From Akkermansiaceae bacterium (GTDB taxonomy: Bacteria > Verrucomicrobiota > Verrucomicrobiia > Verrucomicrobiales > Akkermansiaceae): a stretch of DNA of 52,044 bases. A program made the position numbers and the translations under genes. A model generated the notes under the pieces. That model was not told where the DNA came from. It saw nothing but the letters and a program-made list of their open reading frames with translations, and did no database searches. This document shows, piece after piece, positions 18,763 through 28,800 of the stretch. The DNA is taken from assembly GCA_021733795.1 (NCBI GenBank), contig JAIPKB010000013.1:1-52044 (forward strand). Reading direction: 5' to 3'. Numbering within the stretch: position 1 is the stretch's first letter; each line of letters opens with the position of its first letter.

Positions 18763-21700
18763 TTACGGCGTGACCATCAAGCGGCAGAATACCTTGCCCT
18801 GCCCGGTGGGCAGGTCGTAGGTGATTACTCCGCCGACGCCGGTGTCAGTCGTAGGGGCGACGGGCGTCCAGTCGGCGAGGTTGCTGGAAGTCTGCACCTC
18901 GTAGGAGGTGACCTCATTCACATAGGGCCAGGTGACGGTGCCACTGACCGGGCCTGGATGGGTGGCCAGACCATTCATGCCCATGAAGTAGGCGATGCCG
19001 TTGGCAACGCCGTCGTGGTTGAAGTCCAAGTCGGGGGTTTGGCCGCCGGCATAAGCCGCCGCCCAGGTGCCGTATGGGGAGCTGGAGCCCGCAAATGACC
19101 AGGTGATCAGGATGTTCGCTGCGGTTTCGTTGAGATATCCAGCCGTCTGGAGGTAATAGGTGGTGCCGGACGTCACCGCAACGGTCATGGATTCCCCAGA
19201 GCCGGTATCCATCGGTGTCTGTCCATCCACTGGCGTCAGTGCATCGACAGAAACTCCTGTATACAGCCCAATCATCGAATCCCATTCCCCAGCAGAGAGG
19301 TTGGTCGAACCCCACGTACCGACGGTTAAATCACCGTCCGCCGGAGCGGTCCATTTGAACCAGACCGTGTTGGTGGCCCCGTAAATGTCGGGTTCGCCCG
19401 TTTCGATGGTGGTGGCAAAATTGTGGGTTCCGGTTTGGGTGCCACTGTTGCCGGGCAGGTCAATCGCGCCGGCAAAGTTGTCGTTCGCCGGGGCGGGTTC
19501 CACGGTGAATGTCACATCAATGGTGTGTGGACCCGTCACATTGTCGAACGTATAGCTGGCGGGGTTGCCGACGGGCGTCCCATCCACCGTCACGACGTCC
19601 ACGAATCCCGCGGTCCCGGTGAAGGTGAAGGTCTGGCTCGCGCCTTCCACGACGTCTACATCCCCACTCGGACTGATCGTGCCATTGGCGTCGGCAGTGG
19701 CCGTAATGGTATTGAAGACCGGCAAGGTGATGCCGAATTTCGCGGCCAGTGCGTCTTGCAGGTCCTTGCGCTTGGTCGTATCAATCGCCGTCTTGTAAAC
19801 GTAGACGTCGCCGATGTTGCCATTGTATGTGGACCAGCCATCCGGGTCGTTGCGCCCGACATTGATGGCATGTGCAAAGCCAAGGGTTCCATTATAGTTG
19901 TAACCGCCATCCCAGCCACCGGGGCTCATCTGGGTATAGCCGGGGGCGTCAGTAATGGACATCACCTGGGCTCCGTCGACATAGAGCTTGAGCTGGCCGT
20001 CAGGCTGAACCACGAGGCTCAAGATGGCTTCCTGGCCGTCGGCAAGGATCGGACCGTCATACCATTGACCCTTGCGAACGACCTTGATTTGCCCGGTAAC
20101 CTGCTCGACATTCAACATCAGGTCATTGTAGAACCCGTTGAATACGCAACCCCAGCCGCCGTCAGCGCGATACTGCGGCTTGACCACCGCAACGATCGAT
20201 GCGCCGTTGACAGGAATCGGATCGGCATAGGTTCCCAATCTGTAGCCGTCGCCGCTAGTGTACACGTTTTTCTCCCACTGGACGCCACCGATCGTTTCAG
20301 GGACCGGAGTTCCCATCCGGGTCATCGCTCCGCTTGGTGGATACGACAGTGGCCAGGAAGCGCCATCCGTCAAATCGGTGGATTTCGCCACAAATAGAAG
20401 GTCCGGATCGTAGGACGGGTCGTTTGCCAGAAGGATGTCGCTGTTTGGATAATCGGTCACGCCGGTGGTGATCGGCACGTCGAGGGTCCCCGGAAAATCG
20501 CCCGGGAATGACGCGCTCACGGTGCAGGTGTCCCCATCGGTGAAGCCGGCGCTGAGGGTGTAGGTGCCGTCCGACCCGGTGGTATAGGGTCCGGCAACCA
20601 CTGTCGCCCCGTTCTTCAGCGTCACTGCGGCACCTTCAACGAGCCCGCCAGCGTCGGTGATCGTGCCGGAAACGATTCTCGGTTCGGCCCCGTTCTGTTG
20701 ATCGACCACTTGGAGGACCTGACTGGCAGTCAGCGCTTGGTCGAAGATCTGGAGGTTGGCGATGGCACCATTGAAGCGCCAGTATTGATCTTCGCCGCGC
20801 GCGTCATGCCAAAGGCGTCCGCCGACCAACATCACGCCGGCGTCGTGGATTGAGAGCGCCCCGGGGTAATCGGTCCGGTTGAGAACCCCATCCACGTATA
20901 TCTTCTCAGCGTTGCCATCGTAGGTGATGGTCACCACGTGCCAGGTGCCCTGAGTAGGCTGTCCCCCATCAAACCAAATATCCCAACACCAGTGGGTGAG
21001 AGCGTAGCCGTCATTGCGATAGGCAAACGCTGCGGTGTTGCGGCAGCCCCAATCGCCTCCCGCCCAGCTCAGGTAGAAGTTGTCACTGTTTTGATTCGCG
21101 TCCAATTTGTAGAGCTTGGTCGAAACGGACCAGTCCGAGCTGCCGGTGATTTGAGGGGGAGTCGGAATGGAACCCGCCAGCGTCTGGCGGGTGGCCGCGT
21201 CTTGGACAAATTTGACCGCCTGAATCCCGTAGGAGGAGTCGACGGTTGGAGTCTGAACGCCATCAATGGAATCGAAGGTGCCGCCGATGGTGCCGCCGTT
21301 GGGCCAGCTTGTGAGGGCGCCCGCAGTGAGGGATGAAGCATCGAGCACGACGAGCGGGTCGAGGCCAGCGCTCGCATCCAACATGAAGTTCTGATCGGGC
21401 ACCGAGGAACCGGATAGGACAACCATCAGCGGATCGGAGGTCACCATGCCGCCTTTGCGGGCGACCAAATAGTAGGTGTCATCTCCAGGCACAACGATTG
21501 CGTAATTCCCCAGGCTGTCGGTCTGGCGGGTGGTGATTGGGAGGCTGCCATCCGGGTGGGTGCTCAGCGACACAGAGGCGCTGTAGACCGGGTCACTGGT
21601 GGGGCCGACGACGGAGCCGGAGATTGTCGGCAGTGCCGTCCAAGTTACATCAATGGTGTGATTGGCGGTCACATCGGTGAACGTGTAGCTTGTGATCGGA

Positions 21701-22668
21701 CCTTGCGACACGGTGTCCACCACCACGTCGTTGAGGAGGTAACCGTAGTTTGTCGAGATGGTGAAGGTCTTGTCGGTGTTTTGGGGCACATCGACGGCAC
21801 CGGAAGGACTGACCGATCCGCCCGTTCCCGTGGTGGCGGTGACCGTGTAGTTGGTCGCGGTGCCGTATTTGGCGATGAGGCTGTCTTCCAGTGCCTCGCG
21901 CTTGGTATCGTCAATTGCAACCTTGTAGACATAGACATCGCCAATATCGCCGTTGAACGAGGACCAACCGTCACCGTTCCAGCCCTTGCCGACGCTGACA
22001 TCCGTGCCGTACCATTCACTCGCGGTCAGGTTCGAGAAAGCGGACGTATCCGTGATATCCATCACAGGAGTCGGGTCACCGTTGAGGAACACCTTGAAGG
22101 TACCGTTGTTTTGGACGACCACGCTGAAGACGGTGATCTGACCGTTGGGAATGCTAGGGCCGTCGTACCAAGCGCCTTGGCGTATCACTTTCAACTGCCC
22201 CGTATCCCTCTGCACGCAAAGAGAGAACTGGAAGAGCAGGTTACTGACCAGGCACTGATAGTTACTGCCGGGCGAATAACGAACCGGACGGGCGGCCACG
22301 ACGATGGAGCCCCCATTGAAGGGCAGCGTGTTCGGCTGGGGCACGTTGGTGTATTTGAAACCATCACCCTCCGCCTTGTTGACCACCCAATTTTGACCGT
22401 TGATCGTGCGGGTCCCGGGGGACCCCATGGGCGTCAACGCCACGATGCCAGGGTCGTCGGACTCGGCCAAGGTCCAGTTGCCTGAACCTGTGTAGGCACT
22501 ACTGAGCGCCGAATAGAGAAGGTCCGGGTCCTGTGCGGACGCGCGCTGCGATCCCACGGTTAAAAATACAGCCGCAGCGAGTGCGGATGTTTTAGCCGCG
22601 AGGCGGAACGGCCAGGGACGAGACGGATTGGCTCCCGGGGGATGAGTCTTCAAATTCGAATTTTTCAT
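18763..22668 (-). CDS. Giant modular exoprotein C (two LamG-like modules, PPC-like domain)
   Basis: 1301 residues with a signal peptide (about 1-45, ending QRASA). Its first residues (MKNSNLKTHPPG) match the leaders of exoproteins A and B from their MKTI starts, which supports the start choices there. Approximate order: LamG-like module (46-275), InlB repeat (276-345), regulatory-like domain (347-430), LamG (433-660), regulatory-like domain (668-745), second LamG-like module (752-980), InlB repeat (985-1055), a pre-peptidase C-terminal-like domain (1056-1190, PANDNFAGAIDLPG and VWFKWTAPADG), then the C-terminal domain [17 protein letters not shown] ending FCRLMVTP. No catalytic site recognised. 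Own operator upstream and own terminator downstream, so it is a separate transcript. Probable surface carbohydrate-binding protein. Confidence 0.85.
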   Translation of the reverse strand: MKNSNLKTHPPGANPSRPWPFRLAAKTSALAAAVFLTVGSQRASAQDPDLLYSALSSAYTGSGNWTLAESDDPGIVALTPMGSPGTRTINGQNWVVNKAEGDGFKYTNVPQPNTLPFNGGSIVVAARPVRYSPGSNYQCLVSNLLFQFSLCVQRDTGQLKVIRQGAWYDGPSIPNGQITVFSVVVQNNGTFKVFLNGDPTPVMDITDTSAFSNLTASEWYGTDVSVGKGWNGDGWSSFNGDIGDVYVYKVAIDDTKREALEDSLIAKYGTATNYTVTATTGTGGSVSPSGAVDVPQNTDKTFTISTNYGYLLNDVVVDTVSQGPITSYTFTDVTANHTIDVTWTALPTISGSVVGPTSDPVYSASVSLSTHPDGSLPITTRQTDSLGNYAIVVPGDDTYYLVARKGGMVTSDPLMVVLSGSSVPDQNFMLDASAGLDPLVVLDASSLTAGALTSWPNGGTIGGTFDSIDGVQTPTVDSSYGIQAVKFVQDAATRQTLAGSIPTPPQITGSSDWSVSTKLYKLDANQNSDNFYLSWAGGDWGCRNTAAFAYRNDGYALTHWCWDIWFDGGQPTQGTWHVVTITYDGNAEKIYVDGVLNRTDYPGALSIHDAGVMLVGGRLWHDARGEDQYWRFNGAIANLQIFDQALTASQVLQVVDQQNGAEPRIVSGTITDAGGLVEGAAVTLKNGATVVAGPYTTGSDGTYTLSAGFTDGDTCTVSASFPGDFPGTLDVPITTGVTDYPNSDILLANDPSYDPDLLFVAKSTDLTDGASWPLSYPPSGAMTRMGTPVPETIGGVQWEKNVYTSGDGYRLGTYADPIPVNGASIVAVVKPQYRADGGWGCVFNGFYNDLMLNVEQVTGQIKVVRKGQWYDGPILADGQEAILSLVVQPDGQLKLYVDGAQVMSITDAPGYTQMSPGGWDGGYNYNGTLGFAHAINVGRNDPDGWSTYNGNIGDVYVYKTAIDTTKRKDLQDALAAKFGITLPVFNTITATADANGTISPSGDVDVVEGASQTFTFTGTAGFVDVVTVDGTPVGNPASYTFDNVTGPHTIDVTFTVEPAPANDNFAGAIDLPGNSGTQTGTHNFATTIETGEPDIYGATNTVWFKWTAPADGDLTVGTWGSTNLSAGEWDSMIGLYTGVSVDALTPVDGQTPMDTGSGESMTVAVTSGTTYYLQTAGYLNETAANILITWSFAGSSSPYGTWAAAYAGGQTPDLDFNHDGVANGIAYFMGMNGLATHPGPVSGTVTWPYVNEVTSYEVQTSSNLADWTPVAPTTDTGVGGVITYDLPTGQGKVFCRLMVTP
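21643..22440. repeat. Duplicated LamG-like/InlB-like module at DNA level, copy 2
   Basis: Counterpart of 16003-16800, located at the N-terminal half of exoprotein C. Both encode the stretch SSFNGDIGDVYVY and the VPQNTDKTFTISTNYGY repeat. Confidence 0.7.
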
Positions 22669-22762
22669 GGTTTCTATTTTTGGTGGTTTGGCTGGCTGAA
22701 TGAAATGTCTACGGATTTGCTCCTTAAGCCGGATCCAAGATAGCGGTCACCGCCGTTCGGGG

Positions 22763-22802
22763 CAATGGTCATTTAGCGAATCTCCTGTCTAATTTGCGAA
22801 GC
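22763..22802. promoter_or_regulatory. Composite direct-repeat operator, site 5 (giant exoprotein C)
   Basis: CAATG at 22763-22767, GCGAA at 22776-22780 and GCGAA at 22796-22800 (20-bp period), about 95 nt upstream of the start and 100 nt past the stop of the 22900-30270 gene. Confidence 0.75.
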
Positions 22803-22899
22803 TACAGGGAACACCCGACCGGGGCATTTTCTCGAAGCGTCCGGTTGGATGGGAGGCGAATGAGTCTATGAAAGGCCGCACCGCCCCCTCAGGCACCGC

Positions 22900-25800
22900 T
22901 CAGAGCTTGGTAAACCGCAGGCGAATGAACCGCCGCGCGGGATCGCCGGCGGTCAGCGGATCGACGGCCCGCATCGTCTGCACCGGGCCGTCGGCGACCA
23001 GTTCCAGGGCGCGGGGTGTCCAGTCGATCAGGTCATCGGAGGATTCCGCGGTATAAATCACATCGGGCAGGCCTGCCGGCCGTTCGAATGTCAAAACGAG
23101 CCCCTCGCTGGTCAGGGCGGCGGTCGGCAGCGGGGTAGACGCCAACGGATCGGTACCCAGTGCGTACTCGGCCAGGTTTTTCAGTCCGTCGTGGTCCGGG
23201 TCCGCACTTTCGGCGGCATCGCCGGCGGTGATTTTCTCGGGTGAAAAGTGTTCGCCCTGCCAATCGGAGTATTGGGGCTGGCTGGGTGGAACAGAGGTGA
23301 TGGTGAGTACAAACGACTCGAGGGTGGTGAAGGTGCCGTCGCTGACGGACAGGGTGATGACGGCCGAGCCACTCCGGTCCGCCGCCGGGGTGACGGTGAC
23401 GCTGCGGTTGGCATCGCTGCCGCCGAGCACGATGTTGGACTCCGGCACCAAGGTGGGGTTGGAGGAAGCAGCGGTGACGGTGAGCGAGGCGGCGGGGGTT
23501 TCGGCGTCGGACACGGTGAACGGAAGCGCCGCGGTCGGGGTGTTTTCAGCGGTCGTTTGGTCCACGATGTCACTGACCACCGGCGCGGAGCCGGCGCTGG
23601 CGTTGACGACCTGAATCCCGGTGAAACCGCTTTCGTTGCCGCCGTTGTTGCTGATTTCCTCGATCTTGATCGCGGAGGCCGTCACGCCGCTGAATTTCAG
23701 ATAGGTTCCGCCGGTTCCAGCGGCCGCGGCGGCATCAGCGGCGGCGAGGGTGGCATACTGGCTGAGGACGTGGTGGTCGCCATTGGCCGTGAATACATTG
23801 CCGGAACTCACACTGCCGCGGACGGAGTACTGTGTGTCCAGCACCACGGGAGTGCCCGTGACGTCGTTCAAGCGCCAGGCCAGCGAATGGTTGCTGAAGA
23901 ACCCGCTATAATAGACATAGACGTCATATTTCGGGTAGGGAATCCCGCTGAGGGTCGCGCTCATCGGAGAACCGCTGAGGAAGCCGGAAAGCAGGTTGGT
24001 GTTAGGGTCGAAGCCGGCGTTGAACGAGTTCTGGCCGCCTTGGAAGCTCACGGACATTCCCGCCACACCCGCACCGCTACTGTCCACGAGTGACCCCGCG
24101 GCGGCAACCGGATTGCTCGTGGCCAACAGATTGTTCCAATGACCAACCGGCACCGCGCCGGCAACGTCGGCCGCGTCGATCGGGCCATTGGCACCGACAT
24201 TGATGCTCACGGTGGCGGCGCTGACCGCCGGGGTCACGGTGAGGGCAAACGTATCACTCGCGGTGGTACTGCCGTCGCTCACCGTCAGGGTGATCACGGC
24301 GGAGCCACTCTGACCGGCGGCGGGAGTGATCACCACGCTGCGGTCGGCGCCGCTGCCGCCGATGGCAATGTGGGTTTCCGGCACCAACGCGGGATTGGAC
24401 GAAACGGCCGTCAGCGCCAGTGCGGCAACCTCGGTTTCAACGTCATTCACGACCACCGCGATCGGCGCGGTGGCGGAGTCCTGGGCGATCGAAAGGTCCG
24501 CCACGTGGCTGATCGTGGGTGGATCGTTGACCGGATTCACGGTGACTTGAAACGCGGTGACCACGGGGAATGAACCGTCGCTGACCGTGAGGGAGATGAC
24601 ACAGGCACCGGCCTGGTTCGGCAAAGGCGTGAGCGTGATGGTGCGATCCGCACCACTGCCGCCGAACACGATATTGGAATCAGGGACCAGCGATGGACTG
24701 GAGGAAGAGCCGGAAACCGTGAGCGCGTCCACAGGCGTGTCGGAATCCGCCACGGTAAACGGGATGGCGGCCGTGGCATGGTCCTCGTCGGTCGTTTGAT
24801 CGGCGATCACGCTGATCGACGGGGCACCGGGCGGCGTGGTGACATTCAGGACGAACTCCGAAGCGCCGGTGGCCGTGCCGTCGCCCACCGTCAGGGTGAT
24901 CGTCGCGCTGCCGCTCATCGCCGCCGCGGGCGTGACCGTGACGGTGCGGTTGGCACCGCTGCCGCCGAACACGATATTGGCCGTGGGCACGAGCGCCGGG
25001 TTGTCGGAAGAACCGGACAGCGTCAGGCTGACCGCCGGGGTTTGGGCATCCCCGACCGTGAAAGCCAGCGCTCCGGTGCTGGTGTTGGCGGCGATCTCCT
25101 GGGTGGCGATGGTGGAAATCGTAGGCGGGGTGTTGGTCCCCGCGACGAAGGTGGCACCGATGCTGCGGTTGGCCACGACATTGTTGAAAGTATAACTTCC
25201 CAGCGCACCCTGCGGGACGCCATCGACGGATACCTCGCCGATGAGATAGCCGGCCAGCGGTGTGATGGTGAAAGTCTGGCTGCCGCCGGGAACAACGGGC
25301 ACGGCACCCGATGGATTGATGGTGCCGCCGCTGCCGGCGGTGGCGGTGATCGTGTGATCCGTAGAGAGAAACTTGGCCGTCATGTCCGCTTCGAGCTGCT
25401 GGCGCTCGGGACCGGCGAGGGCCACTTTGTAAACGAACACGTCGCCGATGCCGCCGTTGAAGGTGGTCCAACCGTCGGGATTGTTGCGCCCGACGTTGAT
25501 GGCGTTGGCGTAGGGCCCCGCGACATTGGGAACCAGCGAAGTCATGTCGCTGGTGGTGGTGACGTTCATCACCTCCACACCATTGGCAAACACCTTGTAG
25601 CGGCCGGTCGGCTGCACCACCAGGGTCAGGATCGTCGCCTGACCGCTCGGGATCGCCGTCGCGCTGGAAGCCCAGGTTCCGTTGCGGCAGACATTGATCC
25701 TGCCGGTGCTGTTCCGGATGCCGAGGACGAGGCGGTTGTAGAACAGATCGACGATTGAGGTCCAACTGGTGCCGGTGGTGTTGCGCTCCGGTTTCGCGGC

Positions 25801-28800
25801 CACGATGATCGTCGCACCGTTGATCGGGATGGCCGAATTGGATGTCGATTGGAGGAAGCCATCGCCGTCCGCATACAGATGTTCGGCCCATTTCACGCCG
25901 TTCGCGAGCTGGACGGTCGGACTTCCCATGGATGTTAGATCCGGTCCGGAAGGCAGGTAGGCCGGCCACGCCCCGGTCGCGCCGCTGGCGGGCAGGCTGT
26001 CGGTGATGGCGGAGAACAGGAGATCCGCGGTTTGTGGAATGCTCCTGGCATTATCTTTCAGGGCGAAGCCGATGTCGCCAACAGCCGCGCCGTTCACCGT
26101 GATCATCTTGTCAGCGGAAGTATAATATCCGTCGGCGGCGGCGGCCACATACCAGACGCCGTCCTGCACCGCCTGGCTGTAGTTTCCGACCGCATCGGCG
26201 GCGGCGGTGAAAACCGGGGCGGCAGACGCTCCCGGCGATCTGGAGAAATAAACCGAGGCTCCGGCGAGCGGGGTGCCGTCGTCGGCACGGCTGATGACGC
26301 CGGTGACGTTGGCATTGCCAAGCAGCGTGAAATCGACACCGCTGACGTCGGTGGTATTCACCGCCGCCATTTGGTCGGCCGAAGTGTTGTAGAAGCTGGA
26401 GGTCGCCGCGACGTACCAGGTGCCGGTGGTCACCCCTTTGCTGAAGTTGCCGGAGGCATCGGTGGTCGCCGTGACGATCGGATTGACCGCCGGGTTGGCG
26501 ACATCCGAGAAACAAACGGTCGCCCCGGCGATGCCCGTGCCGGAGGCATTGGTGACCCTGCCCGAGATGGTGTACAGCGCCGGGGTGCCGGTGGAGGTGA
26601 GGCTGGCATAGGTGACCTCCCGCGATCCGCCGAAGGTGTAGAGATGGCCTTTCACGGTCACGTTCCTGAGGGCGAGCGCCGGATCGGTCGCCAAGCCATA
26701 GGTGTCGGGTTTGACCGTGATGGTGTTGCCGGTGGCGAGGTTTTTGACCTGATAGTTGTCGCCGTTCACCTTCATCACCGTGGCGGGGAAACTGACCAGC
26801 CAGTCGTCGGTGCCGGCCAGCACCTGCTCAAGCGTGTAGCTGTGGTAACCCGTCGTCTGGGTGATCTTCGCAGGATAGGACGTGGAAAACGACGATTCGT
26901 TGTTGCGGGCGGACTTGTCGCGGACCTTGTATTGATAGACATAGGTGCCGTCGGCCAGGGTCGTCGTGACGAAGGTGGCGCCGGCCTGCCACGCGCTGTC
27001 GGGGCCCCCGCCGCTGATGCAATGGAATTGATATTCCACCCCGCTCGGATCACTGGCGGCCTGCGCGGTCATCGAAACCTTGTTGTCGATGGTGGCGTAG
27101 GGCAGCATCTGCCAATGGGCGACCGGAATCGGCAGGGCAGGTCCCGCATCGTCACGGGCGAGCGCAGAAGCGGGTGCGGACGGGTCGCTGGTATTGCCCC
27201 GGCCGTCGCGCACGGTGACGGTATAGGTGTAGCTCGTGCCGGTAGTTAGCCCGGTGTTGGTCCAACTGGGAGACGACTGCCAACCGCTGCTGGCAACGGT
27301 GGGAAGGGTGCGGTCGAACTTGTATTCCGCCTTCCCGCTGGCGTTGGCAACCTCGGTGGCGGTCATCGTGATCTGGCCGTTGGCGATGCCGATCGGGCCA
27401 TAACTGAAACCGGCGCTGCCGGCGGACGAGGTGGCGGGTGTGAGCGAGGCGGAAGGGGACTCGGCGGTTGTATTACCGTTGCGGTCGCGCATTTTCACCG
27501 TGTAGGCCGGCGCCGATCCGGGGGTTAGACCGACATCGGTGTATTTGTGGAACGAGACCCACCCGGAATCGTGGCCGCCGCCGGAGACACAGGTGAAATA
27601 GTATTCCACCCAAGCGCTGGCATCGGTGCCGGGGGTGGCGCTCATGGTCGCGGAACTATCCCCATTGGAGATGGGTGCCACCAGCCAAGTGGCCGCATCC
27701 GGTGACGGAGCCGTGGTATCGGCGGCAATGGTCACCGGCGCGGGTGCGGCGGTGTTGAACAGGGATAACACGTCTCCGGCCGAGAGCGAACGCATGTAGC
27801 AGCGGAAGTCATCGAGGGAACCCTGGAAATAATTCCCGCCATTGCCCCGGCCGAGATAGTTGGCATTTTCCATCAGGGGAGCGTTCAGGCTGTCGGGAAA
27901 CAGGGTCATGGCCGGATTGTCCGCCACCGCGACACCATCGAGATAGATCGTGCAGGTGGTGCCGGAAAACACCACGGCCACGTGTTTCCAGGTGTTGGTA
28001 GGAATCACCGGACCGTCCAGCGTATGGGTGGTGGTGCCGTTGGTGATGACCAAGCGCAGGGCACCGGCACCGGCGGCGTTGGCCGTTAGATACATCACTT
28101 TGGAAGCGCCGTCGCCCAGCGACCACAGGCATTGGTCGGGTCCGCCGCCGCTTTGCTTGAACCACAAGGTGAACGTGCTGTCTTTGAAGTCGTTGACCGA
28201 ATTGTGAAGCTCGACGTATTGGCTGGTGCCGTCCAAGGGCAGCACGCGACCACCGCGGACGGACGTGCCGGTATCCTTGGCCGTGCGGCAGCCGTTCATC
28301 GTGAAACCATGGTTGATGCCGAACTCGTCCATCGCGAAGACCGCGTTGTCCGTTTCGAAGCTGTGCCGGGCAAAAAGGAAGTCGTTATCCGGAAGCGAAT
28401 TGAAACGTCCCACATCGGCACCCCAGCCCCAGCCGAAGTGCACGCCAGTGGACGATGGGACGGTGCCATTGCCGTTGGCGGAGTCGCCATCCATGATCAG
28501 ACCACCATTCAGGGTCGAGGTATTGTAAACATAGGTGGTCCCCTTGATGATGGCGTTGCCGTAGACCTTGGTGTGGGTGGTCGCATCACCATCGCCACAG
28601 TTGCCGTGTTCGATCACCCTGGCATTCTCATAGATTTCCACATAGCCGAACACGCGCCCCCAGTCGCGGACCTTGGCGTTGCCGTAGACCTGGGCATTGT
28701 CCCTGACTTCGGCGTGACCGGACACCACCGCGTGGTCGCGGACCTTGGCGCTGTTGCGGACGACCGCGTGGTCCTCGATCCGGGCGTTGCCGCGCACCTG

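Larger units (their letters stand above)
18480..19030. repeat. Long duplicated segment, copy 2
   Basis: Counterpart of 13740-14290: start region and operator of exoprotein B, terminator, and the 3' end of exoprotein C. The terminator hairpin arms are identical between copies; the rest differs at scattered positions. Confidence 0.75.
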
